Below, one piece after another: positions 47,435 through 56,193 of a stretch of DNA of 64,000 bases; position 1 is the stretch's first letter, and each line of letters opens with the position of its first letter. A program made the translations under genes and the position numbers. Source of the stretch: Gammaproteobacteria bacterium RIFCSPHIGHO2_12_FULL_41_20 (lineage in GTDB: Bacteria; Pseudomonadota; Gammaproteobacteria; DSM-16500); the NCBI GenBank assembly GCA_001801575.1, contig MGYC01000038.1, positions 62,001 to 126,000 on the forward strand, read 5' to 3'. Under the pieces are notes generated by a model. The model did no database searches, was not told where the DNA came from, and was given only the letters and a program-made list of their open reading frames with translations.

Positions 47435-48031
47435 TTATTGCGACTTATCCTTCGGTGATAATTTAATCAATCCTAATTCTTCAGGGGGTTCGGGAGAATA
47501 CACTGGAGTAGCTGTAGAATACTTCTGCAAGATGTGTAAGGCACGTTGACTACCTACAGTATTCCAGCGCTCATACGCCTCCAATGGCAATAGATCAGTT
47601 ACTTCCTTGGAGTGCTGATGAATCGACTGCAGCACATCCATCAACATAACAAACTGTTGAGCTAATGACCAAAATAAATCATTTGTTTTCAATGAAATGG
47701 ACTCATACGCCGCTTTGCCGATTTCAACAAAATAACGCAGTTTTACTTGCCTTTTTTCCGCTAAATGGGGAAATAATCCAGCAAATAGCAAAGATTCATC
47801 CCCTAAGCTTTGTAAAATAGCATGTCGCTGGGCTCCTTGCACTTGTACACTTTCTAGAAATTTAGCTGCTAAGATTTGCTTGGTAACTTCAGGATGACTC
47901 ATGTAGCGCATTAATAAAAAAACAAGATAGGCTTCTAACTCTTCCCGCAAGGAAACGGCACACATATCTTCTCCATGACGTACCATATCTTGCCATAATG
48001 TTACTTCGGTTGAGCTGGTTAAAATAGTCAT
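47435..48031 (-). CDS. Conserved hypothetical protein
   Basis: 198-residue, mostly helical soluble protein without signal or membrane segments. Segments EELEAYLVFLLMRYMSHPEV, SLGDESLLFAGLFPHLAEKR and LRYFVEIGKAAYESIS look like a family widespread but uncharacterised in Legionella and related gammaproteobacteria. The resemblance is from memory, so treat it as tentative. The C-terminus is Pro-rich and charged. It is upstream of and co-directional with the giant repeat protein, with a 124-base gap. Confidence 0.6.
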   Translation of the reverse strand: MTILTSSTEVTLWQDMVRHGEDMCAVSLREELEAYLVFLLMRYMSHPEVTKQILAAKFLESVQVQGAQRHAILQSLGDESLLFAGLFPHLAEKRQVKLRYFVEIGKAAYESISLKTNDLFWSLAQQFVMLMDVLQSIHQHSKEVTDLLPLEAYERWNTVGSQRALHILQKYSTATPVYSPEPPEELGLIKLSPKDKSQ

Positions 48032-48161
48032 ATGCCATTTCTCCCTTGAAAGCTCTTACCATAAGTATAAGATAAGACAAATTATTGTGTTAATGCAAGA
48101 GGGAAGTTTTTTTATACTGGATTAAGGATTTGTTAACCTAAGGATACGTACTGGTATTTTT

Positions 48162-49547
48162 ATGTTATGCACTGATTATAAAGAACTACTTGAAACTCAA
48201 CGAAACTTCTTTGCTACGGGTGTAACGCAGCCCGTTGTATTTCGTATTAAACAGTTAAAAATGATAAAAACCCTGCTGCAAACGCATGAGGATGAAATTA
48301 TTTCTGCTTTGTATAAAGACTTACATAAACCGGCACAAGAAACTGTGTTACACGAAATTTTATTAGTCATTAAAGAAATCGACTTTATTATAAAGCACTT
48401 AAAAAAATGGGCGCGTAGCAACAAAGTATCAACTCCGCTATTTCTTTGGCCAGGTCGCTCTGCCATATATTACGAACCCTACGGATGCACATTGATTATT
48501 GGGGCTTGGAACTATCCATTAATGTTAATTCTATCACCGCTGATTGGTGCTATTAGTGCAGGAAATTGCGCTATTGTAAAACCCTCCGAAATAGCAGTGC
48601 ACACTCAAGCTTTACTCGTAAAACTTATTGCTTATTATTTCCCGCCTGAATACATTGCCGTAGTTACCGCAGGCCCAGTAGAAACAATGCAACTGCTGCA
48701 AGAAAAATTCGATTATATTTTTTTCACTGGCAGCACACAGATAGGAAAAAAAGTATTAGAAGCTGCAGCAAAACATTTAACACCGGTCACATTAGAATTG
48801 GGCGGAAAAAATCCTTGTATTGTTACTAGTGATGCTAATCTAGATTATGCAGCACGACGCATTATTTGGGCCAAAACTATCAACGCGGGTCAAACATGCA
48901 TTGCCCCAGATTATGTATACGTACAAAGAGCATGCAAAGATAAGCTGCTTAGTAAGCTACAAAATGCCTTGCTACAGTTTTATGGTGATACTCCACAAAC
49001 AAGCCGTAATTATGGAAGAATAATTAATTACAAGCAGTTATCGAGACTATCTCAAGTGTTACATGACAAAAATGCCGTGCCACAGGAAAAATCCACCGCA
49101 GACAATGCATTGTATTTTGCTCCTACGCTAATAGATAACGTCACGTGGCAAGATGCCATTATGCAAGAAGAGGTTTTCGGGCCACTATTACCTATTTTAA
49201 CATATGATGACATGGATGAGGTTATTCATGCTGTCAATGCCAGACCGAAACCACTCGCCTTATATTTATTTACTCGAAATCAACAAATAGAAAAACAAGT
49301 ATTAACCTCCATCTCTTTTGGCGGTGGTTGCATTAATGATTGTATACTGCACATAGCCAATTATCATCTGCCCTTTGGTGGGGTAGGCGCTAGCGGGATG
49401 GGCTGTTATCACGGCCATTATTCTTTTGCAACATTCTCGCATCGCAAGAGCATTTATAAAAAACATTTATTAATAGAATTAAAACTAGAATATCCTCCTT
49501 ACAATAAGGCCAAATTAACATGGTTACGCCGATTATTAAAATGGTAA
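48162..49547 (+). CDS. Aldehyde dehydrogenase (ALDH3-like)
   Basis: 461-residue NAD(P)-dependent aldehyde dehydrogenase. The fatty/coniferyl-aldehyde (class 3) layout is shown by PYGCTLIIGAWNYPLMLIL and by the short length. Catalytic Glu is in VTLELGGKNPC, the nucleophile Cys in NAGQTCIAPDYV, and the cofactor loop in FTGSTQIGKKV. The C-terminus (about 440-461) is basic and Trp-rich and could touch the membrane. It precedes lpxH by three bases, so the two are co-transcribed. Likely detoxifies lipid-derived aldehydes. Confidence 0.88.
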   Translation: MLCTDYKELLETQRNFFATGVTQPVVFRIKQLKMIKTLLQTHEDEIISALYKDLHKPAQETVLHEILLVIKEIDFIIKHLKKWARSNKVSTPLFLWPGRSAIYYEPYGCTLIIGAWNYPLMLILSPLIGAISAGNCAIVKPSEIAVHTQALLVKLIAYYFPPEYIAVVTAGPVETMQLLQEKFDYIFFTGSTQIGKKVLEAAAKHLTPVTLELGGKNPCIVTSDANLDYAARRIIWAKTINAGQTCIAPDYVYVQRACKDKLLSKLQNALLQFYGDTPQTSRNYGRIINYKQLSRLSQVLHDKNAVPQEKSTADNALYFAPTLIDNVTWQDAIMQEEVFGPLLPILTYDDMDEVIHAVNARPKPLALYLFTRNQQIEKQVLTSISFGGGCINDCILHIANYHLPFGGVGASGMGCYHGHYSFATFSHRKSIYKKHLLIELKLEYPPYNKAKLTWLRRLLKW

Positions 49548-49550
49548 CTT

Positions 49551-50285
49551 ATGAAAACACTATTTATCGCTGACTTGCATTTAATGGCAGAACAAAAAAA
49601 TATAACTAATTTGTTTTTGAATTTCTTAAAAACATGCGCATTGAATGTAACTGCGTTATATATTCTTGGCGATTTATTTGAGGTATGGATTGGTGATGAT
49701 GATGACTCCCTATTTCATTCGCAAATTAAATCTGCATTAACTACTGCTACAGCGCAAGGATTACCCATTTACCTCATGCATGGAAATCGAGATTTTCTTA
49801 TTGGTAAAAGATTCTTAAAAGAAACAGGTTGTCAACTTTTAACTGATCCAAGTGTAGTCAACATCTACAATACCCCAGTATTACTCATGCATGGCGACAC
49901 ACTATGCACACATGATATTGCCTACCTACGCTTTCGTAAAAAATCACGTAATTTTTTTATGCAGCAATTGTTTTTATGGAAATCCTTAAAAACACGCAAA
50001 AAAATTGCAGAGAAAATGCGCGAAAAAAGTCGTGATTACACGCGCACCACTCCAGATTACATCATGGATGTGACACAACAAGAAGTTGAACGTGTCATGA
50101 AAAAATATCAGGTCAGTTATTTAATTCATGGTCACACACATCGTCCGGCTATACATGAATTTATTGCAGAAAATCACAGCAAAACACGCATTGTCTTAGG
50201 TCCATGGCATGAACATGGCAGTGCGCTAGAATGGCAGCAAAGCGGGGAGAAAAATCTCATTACCATTAACGCGAATTCTGGATAA
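49551..50285 (+). CDS. lpxH: UDP-2,3-diacylglucosamine diphosphatase
   Basis: 244-residue LpxH that cleaves UDP-2,3-diacylglucosamine to lipid X in lipid A synthesis at the inner membrane face. Di-manganese ligands are in FIADLHL, LGDLFEVWIGDD, MHGNRDFLIG, LMHGDTLC and IHGHTHRP. This shows that the organism makes lipid A. The final codons and the TAA stop lie in the left arm of a palindromic repeat (50269-50408). Confidence 0.95.
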   Translation: MKTLFIADLHLMAEQKNITNLFLNFLKTCALNVTALYILGDLFEVWIGDDDDSLFHSQIKSALTTATAQGLPIYLMHGNRDFLIGKRFLKETGCQLLTDPSVVNIYNTPVLLMHGDTLCTHDIAYLRFRKKSRNFFMQQLFLWKSLKTRKKIAEKMREKSRDYTRTTPDYIMDVTQQEVERVMKKYQVSYLIHGHTHRPAIHEFIAENHSKTRIVLGPWHEHGSALEWQQSGEKNLITINANSG

Positions 50286-50408
50286 GAAAATTGTCATGCC
50301 AGCCGCACGTTTTTTGTGCGAGGTGGCATCCAGAAAGCGGTAAAAATGCTAGATGCCAGCTAAAAACACGCTGGCATGACATTTATGGAACTTATCCGGA
50401 ATTCGCGT
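50269..50408. repeat. Palindromic repeat overlapping the lpxH 3' end
   Basis: Outer arms 50269-50286 and 50391-50408 match at 17 of 18 positions (ACGCGAATTCTGGATAAG). Inner arms GTCATGCCAGC (50293-50303) and GCTGGCATGAC (50370-50380) are exact. The lpxH stop TAA is at 50283-50285, inside the outer arm. It occupies the first part of the 521-bp gap before the acidic protein gene. Confidence 0.9.
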
Positions 50409-50563
50409 TTATAATAATCAATGAAATAATGCCGTGCTAATAATTCTTCAACCTGCACAGGTAGTATGATTTTAATAGAAGTACAGTGGAACTCTCGTTG
50501 ACGACAATCAATATGGCTACCAAAATTCACAACTTTTAATTATCGACTTACCAGACTACGTCT

Positions 50564-50737
50564 TATTATCCTAAAAACAGCAGTTGGGCGCGAGTTTTAA
50601 ACGTAACAGATTGATTGAGATAGGCTTTCAAAAATTTGAGCGGGCGCCTGATTGGTGATCCGAATTTTTGAAAGACCTAGGCAAGATCAAGGTGTTACGT
50701 TTAAAATCGCGAATCCACTGTCGTTTCTAGGATTATA
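50564..50737. mobile_element. MITE-like inverted-repeat element
   Basis: The ends TATTATCCTAAAAACAGCAG (from 50564) and the complement of CTGTCGTTTCTAGGATTATA (to 50737) agree at most positions. Pairing continues inward with a perfect TTTTAAACGTAACA/TGTTACGTTTAAAA pair and with CTTTCAAAAATT/AATTTTTGAAAG. About 174 bp, non-coding. One end of the same sequence recurs at 53101-53140. The rest of the gap (50409-50563 and 50738-50806) shows nothing I can name. Confidence 0.75.
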
Positions 50738-50806
50738 CCAGGCGGAAAAATGGTAATTCATACTACATGCAGTATAATTTAGAAGAGAATAAGAGGGATT
50801 ATATTT

Positions 50807-51493
50807 ATGAGTATCAACTCAGATAGCGCTCCGGGTGAAGAAGGACCACAGGCTGAAACCACAACTGAATCGCAGCCTGATGCTAATACAGAAGCACCCA
50901 GTGCGAATAATGCAGAGGCAAGTGCTGCCCCTTCTGGGAATGGAGAAGAGGCAGCAGCTGGAGACGCAAAAAAAAATAAAGATGAATTAATGCAAGGACT
51001 TGGTAAGTTTTTAAAAGAGATTATCCGACTTTTAGAAAAAAAACGCCGTAAAAACAGATGGCAACCTGCTCTAGAAGATGATACTCCCCATTTTTCTATG
51101 AGTGTAGAAAGTCAACGATTGTTGACTCGCATAATGGATAAGCTTGATGAATTATTGAAACAATTGCAAGAAGAATTATCTGAAAGAGATTACAAAGCTC
51201 TAGAAATAGCAGCTACTCGCGCAAGAGAGAAACTAAATTCCTCCGCAGAACACCCAAGAGAAGAAGAACACGAAGAAGAACACGAAGAAGAGGAAGAAGT
51301 AATTGATGTAGAGCAGCTTGACTCGCCTGCTGATGTAAGCAGGGTATTATCAGAGGCTTTGTCTAGCGATGACTTTAAGCAAGCCATAAAAGACATAACG
51401 GGTTCAAGCAATGAAGAAACAGATGAATTTATACATGGCCAACAAGATAGCATTGATGATAGCTTGGCTGATCATCCCACTCCAGCACCTTGA
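50807..51493 (+). CDS. Acidic, Glu-rich low-complexity protein
   Basis: 228-residue protein without a recognised family or signal peptide. Residues 1-58 are disordered and rich in Ala, Glu, Ser and Thr. About 60-85 is a basic helix (KFLKEIIRLLEKKRRKNRW). About 100-145 is a charged helix, possibly coiled coil (LMDKLDELLKQLQEELSERDY-like segment). About 150-170 is a poly-Glu/His run (EEEHEEEHEEEEE), and the tail is acidic. Clustered Glu near the C-terminus resembles the E-block of Dot/Icm substrates; this is suggestive only. No strong ribosome-binding site is seen beyond AGAGGG about 15 bases before ATG. Confidence 0.55.
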   Translation: MSINSDSAPGEEGPQAETTTESQPDANTEAPSANNAEASAAPSGNGEEAAAGDAKKNKDELMQGLGKFLKEIIRLLEKKRRKNRWQPALEDDTPHFSMSVESQRLLTRIMDKLDELLKQLQEELSERDYKALEIAATRAREKLNSSAEHPREEEHEEEHEEEEEVIDVEQLDSPADVSRVLSEALSSDDFKQAIKDITGSSNEETDEFIHGQQDSIDDSLADHPTPAP

Positions 51494-51501
51494 GCCATGT
51501 T

Positions 51502-52215
51502 TTATAATGCCAATGGTTTAAAACTTACAACTATACCATGCAAATGCAAATCCTGTTCTAAACGATCTGCTAGCGCTTTAGCTGAAGCATGTCTGGTTTC
51601 TGGACCTACGTAAACACGTATAGTTTCCCCGAGATGAGAAGTGGCGTTTTGAATGAATGCTTTATAGCCGCTATTACGCAATTGATCGACTAAACGTATT
51701 GCGTTTGCCTTATTTTTAAAACTACCCAATTGGATAACCCATGCTGACGCTTGAAATTTTAATAAACTACGATCTGGCAACGACTTTTTTAGCGCAGCAA
51801 CCAACGATTTTTTCGGTAATTTTTTATAATCTTTCATCACCTTGCTTGTACTATCTTGTTTGGTTATTTGTTCAGAAGAGGTAATCGTAGATTGCGGTAC
51901 TAAGGATTTTTGTTCATTAACTACAGGAGGTTGCTCGGCCAATTCATGTGACACCTCTGTATTTGGCTGTGATACAGGCTTTGCCGCAGTAGCCTGTTGG
52001 TTAGAAGCAGCATATACAGGTGGTGTAGAAACTACTAGAGTCCCTGTTTCAACTGGTAACACAGAAGAAGACTCCGTGTTTACTGCAGATTGATTAGGAA
52101 AAGGCGGAGCCCCAACACTAACAGACTCACTTATATCACCTTTATGATCTATAACAAAAGGTAACAAAATCACAATAAATCCAATGATTGCTAACACTCC
52201 AATAATCCTATACAT
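51502..52215 (-). CDS. dedD: SPOR-domain protein (DedD-like)
   Basis: 237-residue inner-membrane protein with one N-terminal anchor (IIGVLAIIGFIVILLPFVI), a Pro/Ser/Thr/Gln-rich periplasmic linker (about 30-145) and a C-terminal SPOR domain (about 157-235; WVIQLGSFKNKANAIRLVDQL, IRVYVGPETRHASA). SPOR domains bind denuded peptidoglycan at the division septum. Its place right after accD matches dedD in other gammaproteobacteria; folC, usually between them, is absent here. Confidence 0.82.
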   Translation of the reverse strand: MYRIIGVLAIIGFIVILLPFVIDHKGDISESVSVGAPPFPNQSAVNTESSSVLPVETGTLVVSTPPVYAASNQQATAAKPVSQPNTEVSHELAEQPPVVNEQKSLVPQSTITSSEQITKQDSTSKVMKDYKKLPKKSLVAALKKSLPDRSLLKFQASAWVIQLGSFKNKANAIRLVDQLRNSGYKAFIQNATSHLGETIRVYVGPETRHASAKALADRLEQDLHLHGIVVSFKPLAL

Positions 52216-52226
52216 AATTTATCTCC

Positions 52227-53078
52227 CTACCTTTTCATTAACTTATTCAGCATACTAGCAATTGAATCTCTTAATATGTGCCTATGTACAATTTTATCAA
52301 TAGCCCCGTGACTTAATAAAAACTCACTGCGCTGAAACCCCTCTGGTAACTTTTCCCTGACAGTTTGCTCAATAACTCGCGGACCAGCAAACCCTATCAA
52401 TGCCCTTGGCTCAGCAATGATAATATCTCCCAACATAGCCAAACTGGCTGATACACCACCCATCGTCGGATCCGTAAGCACAGAAATATACGGAATGCCG
52501 TACTCAGCTAATTTTGCTAATGCTGCACTTACTTTTGCCATCTGCATCAGCGATATTAACGCCTCTTGCATACGCGCACCACCACTCGCAGAAAAACACA
52601 CAAAAGGGGAACGCGAATCAATGCTGCTATTAATACCTCGCACAAAACGCTCCCCTACCGCAGCCCCCATAGAACCGCCAATAAATCCATACTCAAATGC
52701 AGCAGTAATCACTGGCTCACGATAAAGCATACCCTTAATAACTACCAACGCTTCTTTTTCTCCCGTCTCTTTTTGTGCGACAGATAAGCGATCTCGATAT
52801 TTTTTTAAATCACGAAATCGCAATTTATCAACAGGACCAATATTTGCAGCGATTTCCACTTGTTTTTCTGGATCTAAAAAGTAACTTAACCGCCGACGCG
52901 CCGATAACCGTATATGATAGTCACACTTCGGACACACTTCTAAGTTACGCTCTAACTCAGAACGATATAAAATTGCATTGCAATTGTCGCATTTAGACCA
53001 TAAGCCCTCCGGGACCCCCTTTTTGGCCGTAACATCAGTACGAATACGCGAGGGTAATAATTTTTTAAACCAACTCAT
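52227..53078 (-). CDS. accD: Acetyl-CoA carboxylase carboxyltransferase beta subunit
   Basis: 283-residue AccD that, with AccA, transfers carboxyl from biotin to acetyl-CoA in fatty acid synthesis. The N-terminal zinc ribbon has CDNCNAIL and EVCPKCDYH. The crotonase-fold core contains [19 protein letters not shown] and [18 protein letters not shown]. The frame extends upstream into a dispersed repeat, but ATG 53078 ([12 protein letters not shown]) with AGAGAAT upstream is the family start. Confidence 0.95.
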   Translation of the reverse strand: MSWFKKLLPSRIRTDVTAKKGVPEGLWSKCDNCNAILYRSELERNLEVCPKCDYHIRLSARRRLSYFLDPEKQVEIAANIGPVDKLRFRDLKKYRDRLSVAQKETGEKEALVVIKGMLYREPVITAAFEYGFIGGSMGAAVGERFVRGINSSIDSRSPFVCFSASGGARMQEALISLMQMAKVSAALAKLAEYGIPYISVLTDPTMGGVSASLAMLGDIIIAEPRALIGFAGPRVIEQTVREKLPEGFQRSEFLLSHGAIDKIVHRHILRDSIASMLNKLMKR

Positions 53079-53100
53079 AAATAAGATTCTCTGTTTGCAT

Positions 53101-53140
53101 TTAAAACCGTGAATCAACCGCCGTTTCTAGGATTATACCA
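53101..53140. repeat. Solo end of the 50564-50737 element at the truA stop
   Basis: The stretch ends CGTTTCTAGGATTATACCA, identical over 19 bases to the right end of the element at 50564-50737, and its outer part (TTTAAAA, GAATC) aligns with small differences. The truA stop codon (53133-53135) lies within it, 22 bases upstream of the accD start. Confidence 0.8.
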
Positions 53141-53909
53141 AAATCAATGGACTAGCTGCAGGAAAAATATAGGGTTCAGGATACCGCACTTGAGTTAAAT
53201 ACAGGCCATGTGCAGATGCTGTTTCTGCGGCTAAAGTTCGGTCTCTAGCATGTAAGAGTTCTAACACCCATTCAGGCGGCTTAAGCTGCGAGCCTATTTG
53301 CAACAAACTCCCAGTAATATTACGCACCATATGATGTAGAAAAGCATTAGCCTCAATATCTATTGTCACTATATTATCTTGCCGTTGTACTGCAACAGCC
53401 ACCACGTGACGCATGGCTGTTCTTGACATACATTGTGCAGAACGAAAAGAGCTAAAATCATGCTCGCCAATAAGATAATTAGCCGCACTCTGCATCGATT
53501 CTACATCTAAATTGCTATAGTACCAGGAGACTTGGGCATTAAAAAGTGCAGGCCGTGTAGGATAATTAAAAATAACATAACAATACCGCCGTGACATTGC
53601 AGAAAAACGGGCATGAAATTGTTCATCTACTTCTTGTGCCCAGCGCACAGCAATCGCATTGGGGAGATACGTATTAGCCCCTCTAATCCAGGCACGCAGA
53701 TTACGTTTAGCTTGCGTATCAAAGTGAACAACTTGTGCTATCGCATGCACGCCTGCATCTGTTCTACCTGCACAAGTTAAGGTAATCGCTTCATTAGCAA
53801 CTTTAGATAAAGCCATTTCAAGCATACCTTGGATTGTCGGTAATGCTTGCTGTGCCTGCCAACCATAATAACCATGACCGTTATATTCAACACCTAAAGC
53901 AATACGCAT
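53133..53909 (-). CDS. truA: tRNA pseudouridine(38-40) synthase
   Basis: 258-residue TruA, which makes pseudouridine at positions 38-40 of tRNA anticodon arms. The catalytic Asp is in CAGRTDAGVHAIAQVVHF, and the HMVRNITGSLLQIG block is intact. It starts one base after the fimV-like stop. The last codons and the stop fall in a dispersed repeat, so the extreme C-terminus may not be ancestral. Confidence 0.95.
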   Translation of the reverse strand: MRIALGVEYNGHGYYGWQAQQALPTIQGMLEMALSKVANEAITLTCAGRTDAGVHAIAQVVHFDTQAKRNLRAWIRGANTYLPNAIAVRWAQEVDEQFHARFSAMSRRYCYVIFNYPTRPALFNAQVSWYYSNLDVESMQSAANYLIGEHDFSSFRSAQCMSRTAMRHVVAVAVQRQDNIVTIDIEANAFLHHMVRNITGSLLQIGSQLKPPEWVLELLHARDRTLAAETASAHGLYLTQVRYPEPYIFPAASPLILV

Positions 53910-53910
53910 A

Positions 53911-54288
53911 TCAAAATAAAAGTAGTAATCGTTCTGCTTCCTGCTGCTGCCCTGGCGATCCCTTCTCTACAACGTGACGTAACATTTTTTTTGCTAACTG
54001 CTCGCGCCCTGCCTCAATATAAGCACGCGCCAAATCTAACTGAGTCGCAATTTTATCCTCACCCGCAATAGCGGTAATATCTTTACTCGAAATCACTAAT
54101 GAGGAGGATTTATTAGGTGACGATACAAAAATAGTGTGCTTATTTTTTTGTTTTCTTTGTTTATTCCAAGCTAAAATAGTCACGCTCAGCAAGAAAAAAA
54201 TCGTTAACGCAATAAACACATATAATCGTTGCACATTTAAGACAAAATAAAAATGGTAATTAAATAAAGTAAATGATAGTAATTTCAT
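53911..54288 (-). CDS. Miniature FimV (C-terminal domain only)
   Basis: 125-residue protein with one membrane helix (LYVFIALTIFFLLSVTILAW, about 24-43), a basic linker and a C-terminal segment QLDLARAYIEAGREQLAKKM followed by LRHVVEKGSPGQQQEAERLL. This matches the FimV C-terminal domain, a TPR-like motif. It lies exactly where fimV lies in many gammaproteobacteria, between asd and truA, with ATGA overlap to asd. Full FimV is many hundreds of residues, with a LysM domain and acidic repeats; those are missing here. It is either a reduced functional form or a remnant. FimV organises polar complexes, type IV pili and type II secretion. Confidence 0.75.
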   Translation of the reverse strand: MKLLSFTLFNYHFYFVLNVQRLYVFIALTIFFLLSVTILAWNKQRKQKNKHTIFVSSPNKSSSLVISSKDITAIAGEDKIATQLDLARAYIEAGREQLAKKMLRHVVEKGSPGQQQEAERLLLLF

Positions 54289-55298
54289 AGGTAACTTCTC
54301 ACTAACTCCTCCGCAACTTGAATAGCATTTAAAGCAGCGCCTTTCCGTAAATTATCCGCGACCACCCATAGATTTAAGCCTCTTTCATGTGAAATATCTT
54401 CGCGAACTCGGCCTACATATACAAAATCATTACCTTGTGCGTCTAGCGCTGGCGTTGGGTAAGGATGTTGGCCTGTAATCAGCTTAAGCCCCGGAGCTTG
54501 TTCCAGTAATACTAGTGCCGCTCTGGTAGTAATCTTATCATCTGTCTCAATATGCACAGCAGCAGCATGCCCATAAAAAACGGGTACACGAACTGTAGTT
54601 GGATTAATGGCTAATGCGTTATCATTAAAAATCTTACGCATTTCTAACACTATTTTCATCTCTTCCCATGTGTAGCCATTCTCATGAAATTTATCAATAT
54701 GCGGCAATACATTAAACGCTATTTGTTGTGGATACACTTTAGGATGAATAGATCGACCCTCAAGTAACTGTTTAGCTTGCTCCATTAACTCTGTAATCGC
54801 CTCTTTGCCACTACCAGAAACAGATTGGTATGTGGCAACATTTAACCGAGAAATGCCAACCGCATCGTAAATGGGTTTTAAAGCAACAGCAATCGGGATA
54901 GTATTGCAATTAGGATTAGCAATAATATTTTTTTTGTGGTAGTACGATAATGCACTAACGTTTACCTCTGGAATAACCAAAGGCACATCGTCATGATAAC
55001 GAAAAAAGGCGCTTTTATCTAACACAATGTTGCCACAAGCCGCCGCTTGCGCAACATAAACTTCTGCTAATTCGCTACCTGCGCAAAAAAAGCAAATATC
55101 CGTTTGCGTAAAATCAAAATTAGTCAATGCTTGTACTGTGTGCGCTTCGCCACGAAATTCGCGAAACTCGCCTGCGGAACGATCGCTAGCTAGTAAATAC
55201 AAACGCTTTACTGGGAATTGCCGTTCTTCTAATAAGGCTAAAGTGGCTGCCCCTACTAAGCCAGTTACTCCGACAATTGCCACAGAACATTGTTTCAT
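54285..55298 (-). CDS. asd: Aspartate-semialdehyde dehydrogenase
   Basis: 337-residue Asd of the shorter type, reducing aspartyl phosphate to the semialdehyde for lysine, diaminopimelate, threonine and methionine synthesis. Nucleotide loop is VAIVGVTGLVGAA, the catalytic Cys is in IANPNCNTIP, and the QSVSGSGKEAITEL block is present. AAGGG eight bases before ATG 55298; the start overlaps the stop of the dehalogenase-like gene (ATGA). The paralogue Usg has lost the Cys; here it is present, so this is an active Asd. Confidence 0.93.
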   Translation of the reverse strand: MKQCSVAIVGVTGLVGAATLALLEERQFPVKRLYLLASDRSAGEFREFRGEAHTVQALTNFDFTQTDICFFCAGSELAEVYVAQAAACGNIVLDKSAFFRYHDDVPLVIPEVNVSALSYYHKKNIIANPNCNTIPIAVALKPIYDAVGISRLNVATYQSVSGSGKEAITELMEQAKQLLEGRSIHPKVYPQQIAFNVLPHIDKFHENGYTWEEMKIVLEMRKIFNDNALAINPTTVRVPVFYGHAAAVHIETDDKITTRAALVLLEQAPGLKLITGQHPYPTPALDAQGNDFVYVGRVREDISHERGLNLWVVADNLRKGAALNAIQVAEELVRSYL

Positions 55299-56185
55299 AC
55301 GTCTAACCCTTGCAACCAAATACTCAAAGCCTCGCCCATTAACTTAGGACAACTCTCTTGGGCAAAATGCAGTTCCTCTCCGATATCCACCAACTCTAAA
55401 TTAGGTACAGTTTCTTTTGCCCATATCACAGTTTCCATGGTTGTAATAAATCCAGGTACAGAATATAACATTAATTTCGGTAATTTTGAGTGAATTAATC
55501 TTTTAGAATAGTGATCAATTAATTTATCTACCACACTCTTGTTATCACCGCGCGGAAATTCCCTAAGATATTGCTGCAAAGGCTTTCCTGTACCTGGTTT
55601 ACTAAAGGGCTCCTGATATTGTTGCTTTTCTATATCAGTTAACTTGCGCATCATTCCTTGAGAAAGCATTCTATCTACAAAGCGCATCCCTTCATTCACT
55701 AATTTTTCCGCTGATGCTTTTTCATTCTGTAAAACGATTAGCTGTTCATGAAGCGGTAAAGAGAGATCCTCTTTGTGGAAGGGTTTTAAAAATGACTCAT
55801 AAACAGCAATGCCCTTACATTTTTTCTCATGACGCATAGCATAGTCTAACCCAATAACCGATCCCCACCCATGCAGAAAAAAAACTATATTATCTAACTG
55901 CAAAACCTCAATGAACTTCTCAATATAACGAATATGGTCAGAAATAGTATATTCAATATCCGGCTTATCTGATTTACCCATCCCAACAAGATCCGGCGCA
56001 ATACACCGCCCGAGCGAAGCTACATAAGGTATAATATTACGCCACAAATAAGAAGATGTCGGTATCCCATGTAAAAATACAATAGGATCACCTTCTCCTT
56101 CTTCCAAGTAATGCATCTTAGACCCATACACATCCACATAATGCGATGAATAGGGACAGGATGCGGAAACCTTTTCAGATGTCAT
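55295..56185 (-). CDS. Haloalkane dehalogenase-like alpha/beta-hydrolase lacking the nucleophile
   Basis: 296-residue protein that follows the haloalkane dehalogenase pattern closely: HGIPTSSYLWRNIIPYVA, APDLVGMGKSDKP and VKGIAVYE-like segments. At the nucleophile elbow, where active enzymes have HDWGS, it reads LHGWGSVIG, so Asp is Gly (codon GGG, 55868-55870). The halide-binding Trp next to it remains, and a C-terminal His is present in LHFAQESC. Without the Asp, the known dehalogenase mechanism cannot work. ATG 56185 follows GAGGA by five bases. It sits between gdh and asd, coupled to both by short spacing or overlap. Confidence 0.85.
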   Translation of the reverse strand: MTSEKVSASCPYSSHYVDVYGSKMHYLEEGEGDPIVFLHGIPTSSYLWRNIIPYVASLGRCIAPDLVGMGKSDKPDIEYTISDHIRYIEKFIEVLQLDNIVFFLHGWGSVIGLDYAMRHEKKCKGIAVYESFLKPFHKEDLSLPLHEQLIVLQNEKASAEKLVNEGMRFVDRMLSQGMMRKLTDIEKQQYQEPFSKPGTGKPLQQYLREFPRGDNKSVVDKLIDHYSKRLIHSKLPKLMLYSVPGFITTMETVIWAKETVPNLELVDIGEELHFAQESCPKLMGEALSIWLQGLDV

Positions 56186-56193
56186 ACTTATCC

